Source of the DNA: Auanema rhodensis
Lineage: Eukaryota > Nematoda > Chromadorea > Rhabditida > Rhabditidae
Assembly (NCBI GenBank): GCA_964057225.1
Contig: OZ059898.1
Span: 17,957,267-18,021,266 of the forward strand
Length of the DNA: 64,000 nt
Direction: 5' to 3'
The translations under genes and the position numbers were made by a program. Shown one piece after another: positions 37,101 to 51,404 of this stretch. Every line of letters begins with the position of its first letter. Position 1 is the first letter of the stretch. The notes below the pieces were generated by a model that was given only the letters and a program-made list of their open reading frames with translations, was not told the origin of the DNA and searched no databases.

Positions 37101-38908
37101 ATTTGTGGATGGTAACCATGACTTTGAAATTTACGTGAACTTTAATTTATGCTAATTAAGTGTACACGTGATGTGCACTTGGTATGTAACTCGCTTCACG
37201 TGAAAGATGAAGAGATGCGGTTTTCAAAATTAGGTTCCCCATGTCCATATTAGTCTAAAAACAAATTTTTATTGATATTGGTGCATGGTAACCATGACTT
37301 TGAAATTTACGTGAACTTTAATTTATGCTAATTAAGTGTACACGTGAAGTGCACTTGGTGTGTAACTCGCTTCACGTGAAAGATAAAGAGATGCGGTTTT
37401 CAAAATTAGATTCCCCATGACCATATTAGTCTAAAAACAAATTTTTATTGATATTGGTGCATGGTAACCATGACTTTGAAATTTACGTGAACTTTAATTT
37501 ATGCTAATTAAGTGTACACATGATGTGCACTCGGTATGTAACTCGCTTCACGTGAAAGATAAAGAGATACGGTTTTCAAAATTAGATTCCGCATGTCCAT
37601 ATTAGTCTAAAAACAAATTTTTATTGATATTGGTGCATGGTAACCATGACTTTGAAATTTACGTGAACTTTAATTTATGCTAATTAAGTGTACACGTGAT
37701 GTGCACTTGGTATGTAACTCGCTTCACGTGAAAGATAAAGAGATGCGGTTTCCAAAATTAGATTTCGCATGTCCATATTAGTCTAAAAACAAATTTTTAT
37801 TGATATTGGTGCATGGTAACCATGACTTTGAAATTTACGTGAACTTCAATTTATGCTAATTAAGTGTACACGTGATGTGCACTTGGTATGTAACTCGCTT
37901 CACGTGAAAGATAAAGAGATGCGGTTTTCAAAATTAGATTCCCCATGTTTATATTAGTCTAAAAACAAATTTTTATTGATATTGGTGCATGGCAACCATG
38001 ACTTTAAAATCTACGAGTACTTTAATTTATGCTAATTAAGTGTACACATGATGTGCACTTGGTATGTAACTCGCTTCACGTGAAAGATAAAGAGGTGCGG
38101 TTTTCAAAATTAGATTCCTCATGTCCATATTAGTCTAAAAACGAATTTTTATTGATATTGATGCATGGTAACCATGACTTTGAAATTTACGTGAACTTTA
38201 ATTTATGCTTATTAAGTGTACACGTGATGTGCACTTGGTATGTAACTCGCTTCACGTGAAAGATAAAGGGATGCGGTTTTCAAAAGTAGATTCCCCATGT
38301 CCATATTAGTTTAAAAACAAATTTTTGTTGATATTGGTGGATGGTAACCATGACTTTGAAATTTACGTGAACTTTAATTTATGCTAATTAAGTGTACACG
38401 TGATGTGCACTTGGTATGTAACTCGCTTCACGTGAAAGATGAAGAGATGCGGTTTTCAAAATTAGGTTCCCCATGTCCATATTAGTCTAAAAACAAATTT
38501 TTGTTGATATTGGTGGATGGTAACCATGACTTTCAAATTTACGTGAACTTTAATTCATGCTAATTAAGTGTACACATGATGTGCACTTGGTATGTAACTC
38601 GCTTCACGTGAAAGATAAAGAGATGCGGTTTTCAAAATTAGATTCCCCATGTCCATATTAGTCTAAAAACAAATTTTTATTGATATTGGTGCATGGTAAC
38701 CATGACTTTGAAATTTACGTGAACTTTAATTTATGCTAATTAAGTGTACACGTGAAGTGCACTTGGTATGTAACTCGCTTCACGTGAAAGATAAAGAGAT
38801 GCGGTTTTCAAAATTAGATTCCCCATGTCCATATTAGTCTAAAAACAAATTTTTATTGATATTGGTGCATGGTAACCATGACTTTGAAATTTACGTGAAC
38901 TTTAATTT
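34157..38908 (+). repeat. 27-mer HOR (4752 bp), copy 1
   Basis: Twenty-seven monomers largely repeated in the next 4576 bp. Private markers are CTTTACG at 36140, CCGCTTGTCC at 36885, CTTGGTGTGTAAC near 37355, AGATACGG at 37565, AGAGGTGCGG at 38091 and TAATTCATGC near 38554. It includes two copies of the 5-mer chain (with TT97-98 at 34605 and 37949) and 4-mer cassettes. Confidence 0.9.
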
Positions 38909-41900
38909 ATGCTAATTAAGTGTACACATGATGTGCACTCGGTATGTAACTCGCTTCACGTGAAAGATAAAGAGATGCGATTTTCAAAATTAGATTCCCC
39001 ATGTCCATATTAGTCTAAAAACAAATTTTTATTGATATTGGTGCATGGTAACCATGACTTTGAAATTTACGTGAACTTTAATTTATGCTAATTAAGTGTA
39101 CACATGATGTGCACTCGGTATGTAACTCGCTTCACGTGAAAGATAAAGAGATGCGGTTTTCAAAATTAGATTCCGCATGTCCATATTAGTCTAAAAACAA
39201 ATTTTTATTGATATTGGTGCATGGTAACCATGACTTTGAAATTTACGTGAACTTTAATTTATGCTAATTAAGTGTACACGTGATGTGCACTTGGTATGTA
39301 ACTCGCTTCACGTGAAAGATAAAGAGATGCGGTTTCCAAAATTAGATTCCCCATGTTTATATTAGTCTAAAAACAAATTTTTATTGATATTGGTGCATGG
39401 CAACCATGACTTTAAAATCTACGAATACTTTAATTTATGCTAATTAAGTGTACACATGATGTGCACTTGGTATGTAACTCGCTTCACGTGAAAGATAAAG
39501 AGATGCGGTTTTCAAAATTAGATTCCTCATGTCCATATTAGTCTAAAAACGAATTTTTATTGATATTGATGCATGGTAACCATGACTTTGAAATTTACGT
39601 GAACTTTAATTTATGCTTATTAAGTGTACACGTGATGTGCACTTGGTATGTAACTCGCTTCACGTGAAAGATAAAGGGATGCGGTTTTCAAAATTAGATT
39701 CCCCATGTCCATATTAGTCTAAAAACAAATTTTTGTTGATATTGGTGGATGGTAACCATGACTTTGAAATTTACGTGAACTTTAATTTATGCTAATTAAG
39801 TGTACACGTGATGTGCACTTGGTATGTAACTCGCTTCACGTGAAAGATGAAGAGATGCGGTTTTCAAAATTAGGTTCCCCATGTCCATATTAGTCTAAAA
39901 ACAAATTTTTGTTGATATTGGTGGATGGTAACCATGACTTTCAAATTTACGTGAACTTTAATTTATGCTAATTAAGTGTACACATGATGTGCACTTGGTA
40001 TGTAACTCGCTTCACGTGAAAGATAAAGAGATGCGGTTTTCAAAATTAGATTTCGCATGTCCATATTAGTCTAAAAACAAATTTTTATTGATATTGGTGC
40101 ATGGTAACCATGACTTTGAAATTTACGTGAACTTTAATTTATGCTAATTAAGTGTACACGTGATGTGCACTTGGTATGTAACTCGCTTCACGTGAAAGAT
40201 AAAGAGATGCGGTTTTCAAAATTAGATTCCCCATGTCCATATTAGTCTAAAAACAAATTTTTATTGATATTGGTGCATGGTAACCATGACTTTGAAATTT
40301 ACGTGAACTTTAATTTATGCTAATTAAGTGTACACATGATGTGCACTCGGTATGTAACTCGCTTCACGTGAAAGATAAAGAGATGCGGTTTTCAAAATTA
40401 GATTCCCCATGTCCATATTAGTCTAAAAACAAATTTTTATTGATATTGGTGCATGGTAACCATGACTTTGAAATTTACGTGAACTTTAATTTATGCTAAT
40501 TAAGTGTACACGTGATGTGCACTTGGTATGTAACTCGCTTCACGTGAAAGATAAAGAGATGCGGTTTCCAAAATTAGATTTCGCATGTCCATATTAGTCT
40601 AAAAACAAATTTTTGTTGATATTTGTGGATGGTAACCATGACTTTGAAATTTACGTGAACTTTAATTTATGCTAATTAAGTGTACACGTGATGTGCACTT
40701 GGTATGTAACTCGCTTTACGTGAAAGATGAAGAGATGCGGTTTTCAAAATTAGGTTCCCCATGTCCATATTAGTCTAAAAACAAATTTTTATTGATATTG
40801 GTGCATGGTAACCATGACTTTGAAATTTACGTGAACTTTAATTTATGCTAATTAAGTGTACACGTGAAGTGCACTTGGTATGTAACTCGCTTCACGTGAA
40901 AGATAAAGAGATGCGATTTTCAAAATTAGATTTCGCATGTCCATATTAGTCTAAAAACGAATTTTTATTGATATTGGTGCATGGTAACCATGACTTTGAA
41001 ATTTACGTGAACTTTAATTTATGCTAATTAAGTGTACACGTGATGTGCACTTGGTATGTAACTCGCTTCACGTGAAAGATAAAGAGATGCGGTTTTCAAA
41101 ATTAGATTCCCCATGTCCATATTAGTCTAAAAACAAATTTTTATTGATATTGGTGCATGGTAACCATGACTTTGAAATTTACGTGAACTTTAATTTATGC
41201 TAATTAAGTGTACACGTGAAGTGCACTTGGTATGTAACTCGCTTCACGTGAAAGATAAAGAGATGCGGTTTTCAAAATTAGATTCCCCATGTCCATATTA
41301 GTCTAAAAACAAATTTTTATTGATATTGGTGCATGGTAACCATGACTTTGAAATTTACGTGAACTTTAATTTATGCTAATTAAGTGTACACATGATGTGC
41401 ACTCGGTATGTAACTCGCTTCACGTGAAAGATAAAGAGATGCGGTTTTCAAAATTAGATTCCGCTTGTCCATATTAGTCTAAAAACAAATTTTTATTGAT
41501 ATTGGTGCATGGTAACCATGACTTTGAAATTTACGTGAACTTTAATTTATGCTAATTAAGTGTACACGTGATGTGCACTTGGTATGTAACTCGCTTCACG
41601 TGAAAGATAAAGAGATGCGGTTTCCAAAATTAGATTTCGCATGTCCATATTAGTCTAAAAACAAATTTTTGTTGATATTTGTGGATGGTAACCATGACTT
41701 TGAAATTTACGTGAACTTTAATTTATGCTAATTAAGTGTACACGTGATGTGCACTTGGTATGTAACTCGCTTCACGTGAAAGATGAAGAGATGCGGTTTT
41801 CAAAATTAGGTTCCCCATGTCCATATTAGTCTAAAAACAAATTTTTATTGATATTGGTGCATGGTAACCATGACTTTGAAATTTACGTGAACTTTAATTT

Positions 41901-43484
41901 ATGCTAATTAAGTGTACACGTGAAGTGCACTTGGTGTGTAACTCGCTTCACGTGAAAGATAAAGAGATGCGGTTTTCAAAATTAGATTCCCCATGACCAT
42001 ATTAGTCTAAAAACAAATTTTTATTGATATTGGTGCATGGTAACCATGACTTTGAAATTTACGTGAACTTTAATTTATGCTAATTAAGTGTACACATGAT
42101 GTGCACTCGGTATGTAACTCGCTTCACGTGAAAGATAAAGAGATACGGTTTTCAAAATTAGATTCCGCATGTCCATATTAGTCTAAAAACAAATTTTTAT
42201 TGATATTGGTGCATGGTAACCATGACTTTGAAATTTACGTGAACTTTAATTTATGCTAATTAAGTGTACACGTGATGTGCACTTGGTATGTAACTCGCTT
42301 CACGTGAAAGATAAAGAGATGCGGTTTCCAAAATTAGATTTCGCATGTCCATATTAGTCTAAAAACAAATTTTTATTGATATTGGTGCATGGTAACCATG
42401 ACTTTGAAATTTACGTGAACTTCAATTTATGCTAATTAAGTGTACACGTGATGTGCACTTGGTATGTAACTCGCTTCACGTGAAAGATAAAGAGATGCGG
42501 TTTTCAAAATTAGATTCCCCATGTTTATATTAGTCTAAAAACAAATTTTTATTGATATTGGTGCATGGCAACCATGACTTTAAAATCTACGAGTACTTTA
42601 ATTTATGCTAATTAAGTGTACACATGATGTGCACTTGGTATGTAACTCGCTTCACGTGAAAGATAAAGAGGTGCGGTTTTCAAAATTAGATTCCTCATGT
42701 CCATATTAGTCTAAAAACGAATTTTTATTGATATTGATGCATGGTAACCATGACTTTGAAATTTACGTGAACTTTAATTTATGCTTATTAAGTGTACACG
42801 TGATGTGCACTTGGTATGTAACTCGCTTCACGTGAAAGATAAAGGGATGCGGTTTTCAAAATTAGATTCCCCATGTCCATATTAGTCTAAAAACAAATTT
42901 TTGTTGATATTGGTGGATGGTAACCATGACTTTGAAATTTACGTGAACTTTAATTTATGCTAATTAAGTGTACACGTGATGTGCACTTGGTATGTAACTC
43001 GCTTCACGTGAAAGATGAAGAGATGCGGTTTTCAAAATTAGGTTCCCCATGTCCATATTAGTCTAAAAACAAATTTTTGTTGATATTGGTGGATGGTAAC
43101 CATGACTTTCAAATTTACGTGAACTTTAATTCATGCTAATTAAGTGTACACATGATGTGCACTTGGTATGTAACTCGCTTCACGTGAAAGATAAAGAGAT
43201 GCGGTTTTCAAAATTAGATTCCCCATGTCCATATTAGTCTAAAAACAAATTTTTATTGATATTGGTGCATGGTAACCATGACTTTGAAATTTACGTGAAC
43301 TTTAATTTATGCTAATTAAGTGTACACGTGAAGTGCACTTGGTATGTAACTCGCTTCACGTGAAAGATAAAGAGATGCGGTTTTCAAAATTAGATTCCCC
43401 ATGTCCATATTAGTCTAAAAACAAATTTTTATTGATATTGGTGCATGGTAACCATGACTTTGAAATTTACGTGAACTTTAATTT
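38909..43484 (+). repeat. 26-mer HOR (4576 bp), copy 2
   Basis: Early members match copy 1 at +4752 (27 monomers; TT97-98 at 39357). From CTTTACG at 40716 onward markers match at +4576 (26 monomers): CCGCTTGTCC at 41461, CTTGGTGTGTAAC at 41931, AGATACGG at 42141 and AGAGGTGCGG at 42667. One monomer was therefore lost near 40.1-40.5 kb, where the copy at 40317 combines A20 and C32 with CCCC. Private changes such as AAAAGTAGA near 38284 exist only in copy 1. Confidence 0.9.
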
Positions 43485-44188
43485 ATGCTAATTAAGTGTA
43501 CACATGATGTGCACTCGGTATGTAACTCGCTTCACGTGAAAGATAAAGAGATGCGGTTTTCAAAATTAGATTCCGCATGTCCATATTAGTCTAAAAACAA
43601 ATTTTTATTGATATTGGTGCATGGTAACCATGACTTTGAAATTTACGTGAACTTTAATTTATGCTAATTAAGTGTACACGTGATGTGCACTTGGTATGTA
43701 ACTCGCTTCACGTGAAAGATAAAGAGATGCGGTTTCCAAAATTAGATTTCGCATGTCCATATTAGTCTAAAAACAAATTTTTGTTGATATTTGTGGATGG
43801 TAACCATGACTTTGAAATTTACGTGAACTTTAATTTATGCTAATTAAGTGTACACGTGATGTGCACTTGGTATGTAACTCGCTTCACGTGAAAGATGAAG
43901 AGATGCGGTTTTCAAAATTAGGTTCCCCATGTCCATATTAGTCTAAAAACAAATTTTTATTGATATTGGTGCATGGTAACCATGACTTTGAAATTTACGT
44001 GAACTTTAATTTATGCTAATTAAGTGTACACGTGAAGTGCACTTGGTATGTAACTCGCTTCACGTGAAAGATAAAGAGATGCGGTTTTCAAAATTAGATT
44101 CCCCATGTCCATATTAGTCTAAAAACAAATTTTTATTGATATTGGTGCATGGTAACCATGACTTTGAAATTTACGTGAACTTTAATTT
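43485..44188 (+). repeat. 4-mer cassette (704 bp), clean copy 1
   Basis: Members in order: A20+C32+CCGC; C76+TCGC with TTTTTGTTGATATTTGTGG; G61+G86; A24+CCCC. The same four follow directly. This is the shortest recurrent HOR of the right subfamily. In rotated form it also occurs around 35565-36268 and 36621-37324. Confidence 0.88.
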
Positions 44189-44892
44189 ATGCTAATTAAG
44201 TGTACACATGATGTGCACTCGGTATGTAACTCGCTTCACGTGAAAGATAAAGAGATGCGGTTTTCAAAATTAGATTCCGCATGTCCATATTAGTCTAAAA
44301 ACAAATTTTTATTGATATTGGTGCATGGTAACCATGACTTTGAAATTTACGTGAACTTTAATTTATGCTAATTAAGTGTACACGTGATGTGCACTTGGTA
44401 TGTAACTCGCTTCACGTGAAAGATAAAGAGATGCGGTTTCCAAAATTAGATTTCGCATGTCCATATTAGTCTAAAAACAAATTTTTGTTGATATTTGTGG
44501 ATGGTAACCATGACTTTGAAATTTACGTGAACTTTAATTTATGCTAATTAAGTGTACACGTGATGTGCACTTGGTATGTAACTCGCTTCACGTGAAAGAT
44601 GAAGAGATGCGGTTTTCAAAATTAGGTTCCCCATGTCCATATTAGTCTAAAAACAAATTTTTATTGATATTGGTGCATGGTAACCATGACTTTGAAATTT
44701 ACGTGAACTTTAATTTATGCTAATTAAGTGTACACGTGAAGTGCACTTGGTATGTAACTCGCTTCACGTGAAAGATAAAGAGATGCGGTTTTCAAAATTA
44801 GATTCCCCATGTCCATATTAGTCTAAAAACAAATTTTTATTGATATTGGTGCATGGTAACCATGACTTTGAAATTTACGTGAACTTTAATTT
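44189..44892 (+). repeat. 4-mer cassette (704 bp), clean copy 2
   Basis: Direct copy of 43485-44188 with the same four member types. The third copy begins at 44893 but is cut after two members, where an A24 copy with ATGACCAT (A96) replaces the G61+G86 member at 45245. Confidence 0.88.
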
Positions 44893-45596
44893 ATGCTAAT
44901 TAAGTGTACACATGATGTGCACTCGGTATGTAACTCGCTTCACGTGAAAGATAAAGAGATGCGGTTTTCAAAATTAGATTCCGCATGTCCATATTAGTCT
45001 AAAAACAAATTTTTATTGATATTGGTGCATGGTAACCATGACTTTGAAATTTACGTGAACTTTAATTTATGCTAATTAAGTGTACACGTGATGTGCACTT
45101 GGTATGTAACTCGCTTCACGTGAAAGATAAAGAGATGCGGTTTCCAAAATTAGATTTCGCATGTCCATATTAGTCTAAAAACAAATTTTTGTTGATATTT
45201 GTGGATGGTAACCATGACTTTGAAATTTACGTGAACTTTAATTTATGCTAATTAAGTGTACACGTGAAGTGCACTTGGTATGTAACTCGCTTCACGTGAA
45301 AGATAAAGAGATGCGGTTTTCAAAATTAGATTCCCCATGACCATATTAGTCTAAAAACAAATTTTTATTGATATTGGTGCATGGTAACCATGACTTTGAA
45401 ATTTACGTGAACTTTAATTTATGCTAATTAAGTGTACACATGATGTGCACTCGGTATGTAACTCGCTTCACGTGAAAGATAAAGAGATGCGGTTTTCAAA
45501 ATTAGATTCCGCATGTCCATATTAGTCTAAAAACAAATTTTTATTGATATTGGTGCATGGTAACCATGACTTTGAAATTTACGTGAACTTTAATTT

Positions 45597-46652
45597 ATGC
45601 TAATTAAGTGTACACGTGATGTGCACTTGGTATGTAACTCGCTTCACGTGAAAGATAAAGAGATGCGGTTTCCAAAATTAGATTTCGCATGTCCATATTA
45701 GTCTAAAAACAAATTTTTATTGATATTGGTGCATGGTAACCATGACTTTGAAATTTACGTGAACTTCAATTTATGCTAATTAAGTGTACACGTGATGTGC
45801 ACTTGGTATGTAACTCGCTTCACGTGAAAGATAAAGAGATGCGGTTTTCAAAATTAGATTCCCCATGTTTATATTAGTCTAAAAACAAATTTTTATTGAT
45901 ATTGGTGCATGGCAACCATGACTTTAAAATCTACGAGTACTTTAATTTATGCTAATTAAGTGTACACATGATGTGCACTTGGTATGTAACTCGCTTCACG
46001 TGAAAGATAAAGAGATGCGGTTTTCAAAATTAGATTCCTCATGTCCATATTAGTCTAAAAACGAATTTTTATTGATATTGATGCATGGTAACCATGACTT
46101 TGAAATTTACGTGAACTTTAATTTATGCTTATTAAGTGTACACGTGATGTGCACTTGGTATGTAACTCGCTTCACGTGAAAGATAAAGGGATGCGGTTTT
46201 CAAAATTAGATTCCCCATGTCCATATTAGTCTAAAAACAAATTTTTGTTGATATTGGTGGATGGTAACCATGACTTTGAAATTTACGTGAACTTTAATTT
46301 ATGCTAATTAAGTGTACACGTGATGTGCACTTGGTATGTAACTCGCTTCACGTGAAAGATGAAGAGATGCGGTTTTCAAAATTAGGTTCCCCATGTCCAT
46401 ATTAGTCTAAAAACAAATTTTTGTTGATATTGGTGGATGGTAACCATGACTTTCAAATTTACGTGAACTTTAATTCATGCTAATTAAGTGTACACATGAT
46501 GTGCACTTGGTATGTAACTCGCTTCACGTGAAAGATAAAGAGATGCGGTTTTCAAAATTAGATTTCGCATGTCCATATTAGTCTAAAAACAAATTTTTAT
46601 TGATATTGGTGCATGGTAACCATGCCTTTGAAATTTACGTGAACTTTAATTT
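45597..46652 (+). repeat. 6-mer HOR with the 5-mer chain (1056 bp), copy 1
   Basis: Order: C76+TCGC ending CTTCAATTT; TT97-98 with ATCTACGAG; CCTC with AAACGAA; T6 with AAAGGGATG; G61+G86 with TTTCAAATTT and TAATTCATGC; then A20 TCGC with private CATGCCTTTG at 46622. The next 1056 bp repeat it, private change included. Confidence 0.9.
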
Positions 46653-47708
46653 ATGCTAATTAAGTGTACACGTGATGTGCACTTGGTATGTAACTCGCTT
46701 CACGTGAAAGATAAAGAGATGCGGTTTCCAAAATTAGATTTCGCATGTCCATATTAGTCTAAAAACAAATTTTTATTGATATTGGTGCATGGTAACCATG
46801 ACTTTGAAATTTACGTGAACTTCAATTTATGCTAATTAAGTGTACACGTGATGTGCACTTGGTATGTAACTCGCTTCACGTGAAAGATAAAGAGATGCGG
46901 TTTTCAAAATTAGATTCCCCATGTTTATATTAGTCTAAAAACAAATTTTTATTGATATTGGTGCATGGCAACCATGACTTTAAAATCTACGAGTACTTTA
47001 ATTTATGCTAATTAAGTGTACACATGATGTGCACTTGGTATGTAACTCGCTTCACGTGAAAGATAAAGAGATGCGGTTTTCAAAATTAGATTCCTCATGT
47101 CCATATTAGTCTAAAAACGAATTTTTATTGATATTGATGCATGGTAACCATGACTTTGAAATTTACGTGAACTTTAATTTATGCTTATTAAGTGTACACG
47201 TGATGTGCACTTGGTATGTAACTCGCTTCACGTGAAAGATAAAGGGATGCGGTTTTCAAAATTAGATTCCCCATGTCCATATTAGTCTAAAAACAAATTT
47301 TTGTTGATATTGGTGGATGGTAACCATGACTTTGAAATTTACGTGAACTTTAATTTATGCTAATTAAGTGTACACGTGATGTGCACTTGGTATGTAACTC
47401 GCTTCACGTGAAAGATGAAGAGATGCGGTTTTCAAAATTAGGTTCCCCATGTCCATATTAGTCTAAAAACAAATTTTTGTTGATATTGGTGGATGGTAAC
47501 CATGACTTTCAAATTTACGTGAACTTTAATTCATGCTAATTAAGTGTACACATGATGTGCACTTGGTATGTAACTCGCTTCACGTGAAAGATAAAGAGAT
47601 GCGGTTTTCAAAATTAGATTTCGCATGTCCATATTAGTCTAAAAACAAATTTTTATTGATATTGGTGCATGGTAACCATGCCTTTGAAATTTACGTGAAC
47701 TTTAATTT
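46653..47708 (+). repeat. 6-mer HOR with the 5-mer chain (1056 bp), copy 2
   Basis: All six members recur at +1056, including the otherwise unseen CATGCCTTTG (near 47678). I found no difference from copy 1 by eye, so this looks like one of the youngest events in the window. Confidence 0.9.
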
Positions 47709-50700
47709 ATGCTAATTAAGTGTACACGTGAAGTGCACTTGGTATGTAACTCGCTTCACGTGAAAGATAAAGAGATGCGGTTTTCAAAATTAGATTCCGC
47801 ATGTCCATATTAGTCTAAAAACAAATTTTTATTGATATTGGTGCATGGTAACCATGACTTTGAAATTTACGTGAACTTTAATTTATGCTAATTAAGTGTA
47901 CACGTGATGTGCACTCGGTATGTAACTCGCTTCACGTGAAAGATAAAGAGATGCGGTTTTCAAAATTAGATTCCGCATGTCCATATTAGTCTAAAAACAA
48001 ATTTTTATTGATATTGGTGCATGGTAACCATGACTTTGAAATTTACGTGAACTTTAATTTATGCTAATTAAGTGTACACGTGATGTGCACTTGGTATGTA
48101 ACTCGCTTCACGTGAAAGATAAAGAGATGCGGTTTCCAAAATTAGATTTCGCATGTCCATATTAGTCTAAAAACAAATTTTTGTTGATATTTGTGGATGG
48201 TAACCATGACTTTGAAATTTACGTGAACTTTAATTTATGCTAATTAAGTGTACACGTGATGTGCACTTGGTATGTAACTCGCTTTACGTGAAAGATGAAG
48301 AGATGCGGTTTTCAAAATTAGGTTCCCCATGTCCATATTAGTCTAAAAACAAATTTTTATTGATATTGGTGCATGGTAACCATGACTTTGAAATTTACGT
48401 GAACTTTAATTTATGCTAATTAAGTGTACACGTGAAGTGCACTTGGTATGTAACTCGCTTCACGTGAAAGATAAAGAGATGCGATTTTCAAAATAAGATT
48501 TCGCATGTCCATATTAGTCTAAAAACGAATTTTTATTGATATTGGTGCATGGTAACCATGACTTTGAAATTTACGTGAACTTTAATTTATGCTAATTAAG
48601 TGTACACGTGATGTGCACTTGGTATGTAACTCGCTTCACGTGAAAGATAAAGAGATGCGGTTTTCAAAATTAGATTCCCCATGTCCATATTAGTCTAAAA
48701 ACAAATTTTTATTGATATTGGTGCATGGTAACCATGACTTTGAAATTTACGTGAACTTTAATTTATGCTAATTAAGTGTACACGTGAAGTGCACTTGGTA
48801 TGTAACTCGCTTCACGTGAAAGATAAAGAGATGCGGTTTTCAAAATTAGATTCCCCATGTCCATATTAGTCTAAAAACAAATTTTTATTGATATTGGTGC
48901 ATGGTAACCATGACTTTGAAATTTACGTGAACTTTAATTTATGCTAATTAAGTGTACACATGATGTGCACTCGGTATGTAACTCGCTTCACGTGAAAGAT
49001 AAAGAGATGCGGTTTTCAAAATTAGATTCCCCATGTCCATATTAGTCTAAAAACAAATTTTTATTGATATTGGTGCATGGTAACCATGACTTTGAAATTT
49101 ACGTGAACTTTAATTTATGCTAATTAAGTGTACACGTGAAGTGCACTTGGTATGTAACTCGCTTCACGTGAAAGATAAAGAGATGCGGTTTTCAAAATTA
49201 GATTCCCCATGTCCATATTAGTCTAAAAACAAATTTTTATTGATATTGGTGCATGGTAACCATGACTTTGAAATTTACGTGAACTTTAATTTATGCTAAT
49301 TAAGTGTACACATGATGTGCACTCGGTATGTAACTCGCTTCACGTGAAAGATAAAGAGATGCGGTTTTCAAAATTAGACTCCGTATGTCCATATTAGTCT
49401 AAAAACAAATTTTTATTGATATTGGTGCATGGTAACCATGACTTTGAAATTTACGTGAACTTTAATTTATGCTAATTAAGTGTACACATGATGTGCACTC
49501 GGTATGTAACTCGCTTCACGTGAAAGATAAAGAGATGCGGTTTTCAAAATTAGGTTCCCCATGTCCATATTAGTCTAAAAACAAATTTTTGTTGATATTG
49601 GTGGATGGTAACCATGACTTTCAAATTTACGTGAACTTTAATTCATGCTAATTAAGTGTACACATGATGTGCACTTGGTATGTAACTCGCTTCACGTGAA
49701 AGATAAAGAGATGCGGTTTTCAAAATTAGATTTCGCATGTCCATATTAGTCTAAAAACAAATTTTTATTGATATTGGTGCATGGTAACCATGACTTTGAA
49801 ATTTACGTGAACTTTAATTTATGCTAATTAAGTGTACACGTGATGTGCACTTGGTATGTAACTCGCTTCACGTGAAAGATAAAGAGATGCGGTTTTCAAA
49901 ATTAGATTCCCCATGTCCATATTAGTCTAAAAACAAATTTTTATTGATATTGGTGCATGGTAACCATGACTTTGAAATTTACGTGAACTTTAATTTATGC
50001 TAATTAAGTGTACACGTGAAGTGCACTTGGTATGTAACTCGCTTCACGTGAAAGATAAAGAGATGCGGTTTTCAAAATTAGATTCCGCATGTCCATATTA
50101 GTCTTAAAACAAATTTTTATTGATATTGGTGCATGGTAACCATGACTTTGAAATTTACGTGAACTTTAATTTATGCTAATTAAGTGTACACGTGATGTGC
50201 ACTTGGTATGTAACTCGCTTCACGTGAAAGATAAAGAGATGCGGTTTCTAAAATTAGATTTCGCATGTCCATATTAGTCTAAAAACAAATTTTTATTGAT
50301 ATTGGTGCATGGTAACCATGACTTTGAAATTTACGTGAACTTTAATTTATGCTAATTAAGTGTACACATGATGTGCACTCGGTATGTAACTCGCTTCACG
50401 TGAAAGATAAAGAGATGCGGTTTTCAAAATTAGATTCCGTATGTCCATATTAGTCTAAAAACGAATTTTTATTGATATTGATGCATGGTAACCATGACTT
50501 TGAAATTTACGTGAACTTTAATTTATGCTTATTAAGTGTACACGTGATGTGCACTTGGTATGTAACTCGCTTCACGTGAAAGATAAAGGGATGCGGTTTT
50601 CAAAATTAGATTCCCCATGTCCATATTAGTCTAAAAATAAATTTTTGTTGATATTGGTGGATGGTAACCATGACTTTGAAATTTACGTGAACTTTAATTT

Positions 50701-51404
50701 ATGCTAATTAAGTGTACACGTGATGTGCACTTGGTATGTAACTCGCTTCACGTGAAAGATGAAGAGATGCGGTTTTCAAAATTAGGTTCCCCATGTCCAT
50801 ATTAGTCTAAAAACAAATTTTTGTTGATATTGGTGGATGGTAACCATGACTTTCAAATTTACGTGAACTTTAATTCATGCTAATTAAGTGTACACATGAT
50901 GTGCACTTGGTATGTAACTCGCTTCACGTGAAAGATAAAGAGATGCGGTTTTCAAAATTAGATTTCGCATGTCCATATTAGTCTAAAAACAAATTTTTAT
51001 TGATATTGGTGCATGGTAACCATGACTTTGAAATTTACGTGAACTTTAATTTATGCTAATTAAGTGTACACGTGATGTGCACTTGGTATGTAACTCGCTT
51101 CACGTGAAAGATAAAGAGATGCGGTTTTCAAAATTAGATTCCCCATGTCCATATTAGTCTAAAAACAAATTTTTATTGATATTGGTGCATGGTAACCATG
51201 ACTTTGAAATTTACGTGAACTTTAATTTATGCTAATTAAGTGTACACGTGAAGTGCACTTGGTATGTAACTCGCTTCACGTGAAAGATAAAGAGATGCGG
51301 TTTTCAAAATTAGATTCCCCATGTCCATATTAGTCTAAAAACAAATTTTTATTGATATTGGTGAATGGTAACCATGACTTTGAAATTTACGTGAACTTTA
51401 ATTT
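47709..51404 (+). repeat. Rearranged right-type monomers (21 units)
   Basis: Known members appear in disturbed order. The monomer at 49469 joins A20+C32 to a G86 3' part with TTTTTGTTG. The one at 50349 joins A20+C32 and CCGT to AAACGAA/TTGATGC. Two runs of A24 and A20+C32 copies follow each other at 48765-49468. Private changes include AAAATAAGATT near 48491, AGACTCCGTATG near 49377, GTCTTAAAAC near 50101 and AAAAATAAA near 50635. The T6 to G61+G86 order is kept at 50525-50876. Confidence 0.8.
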
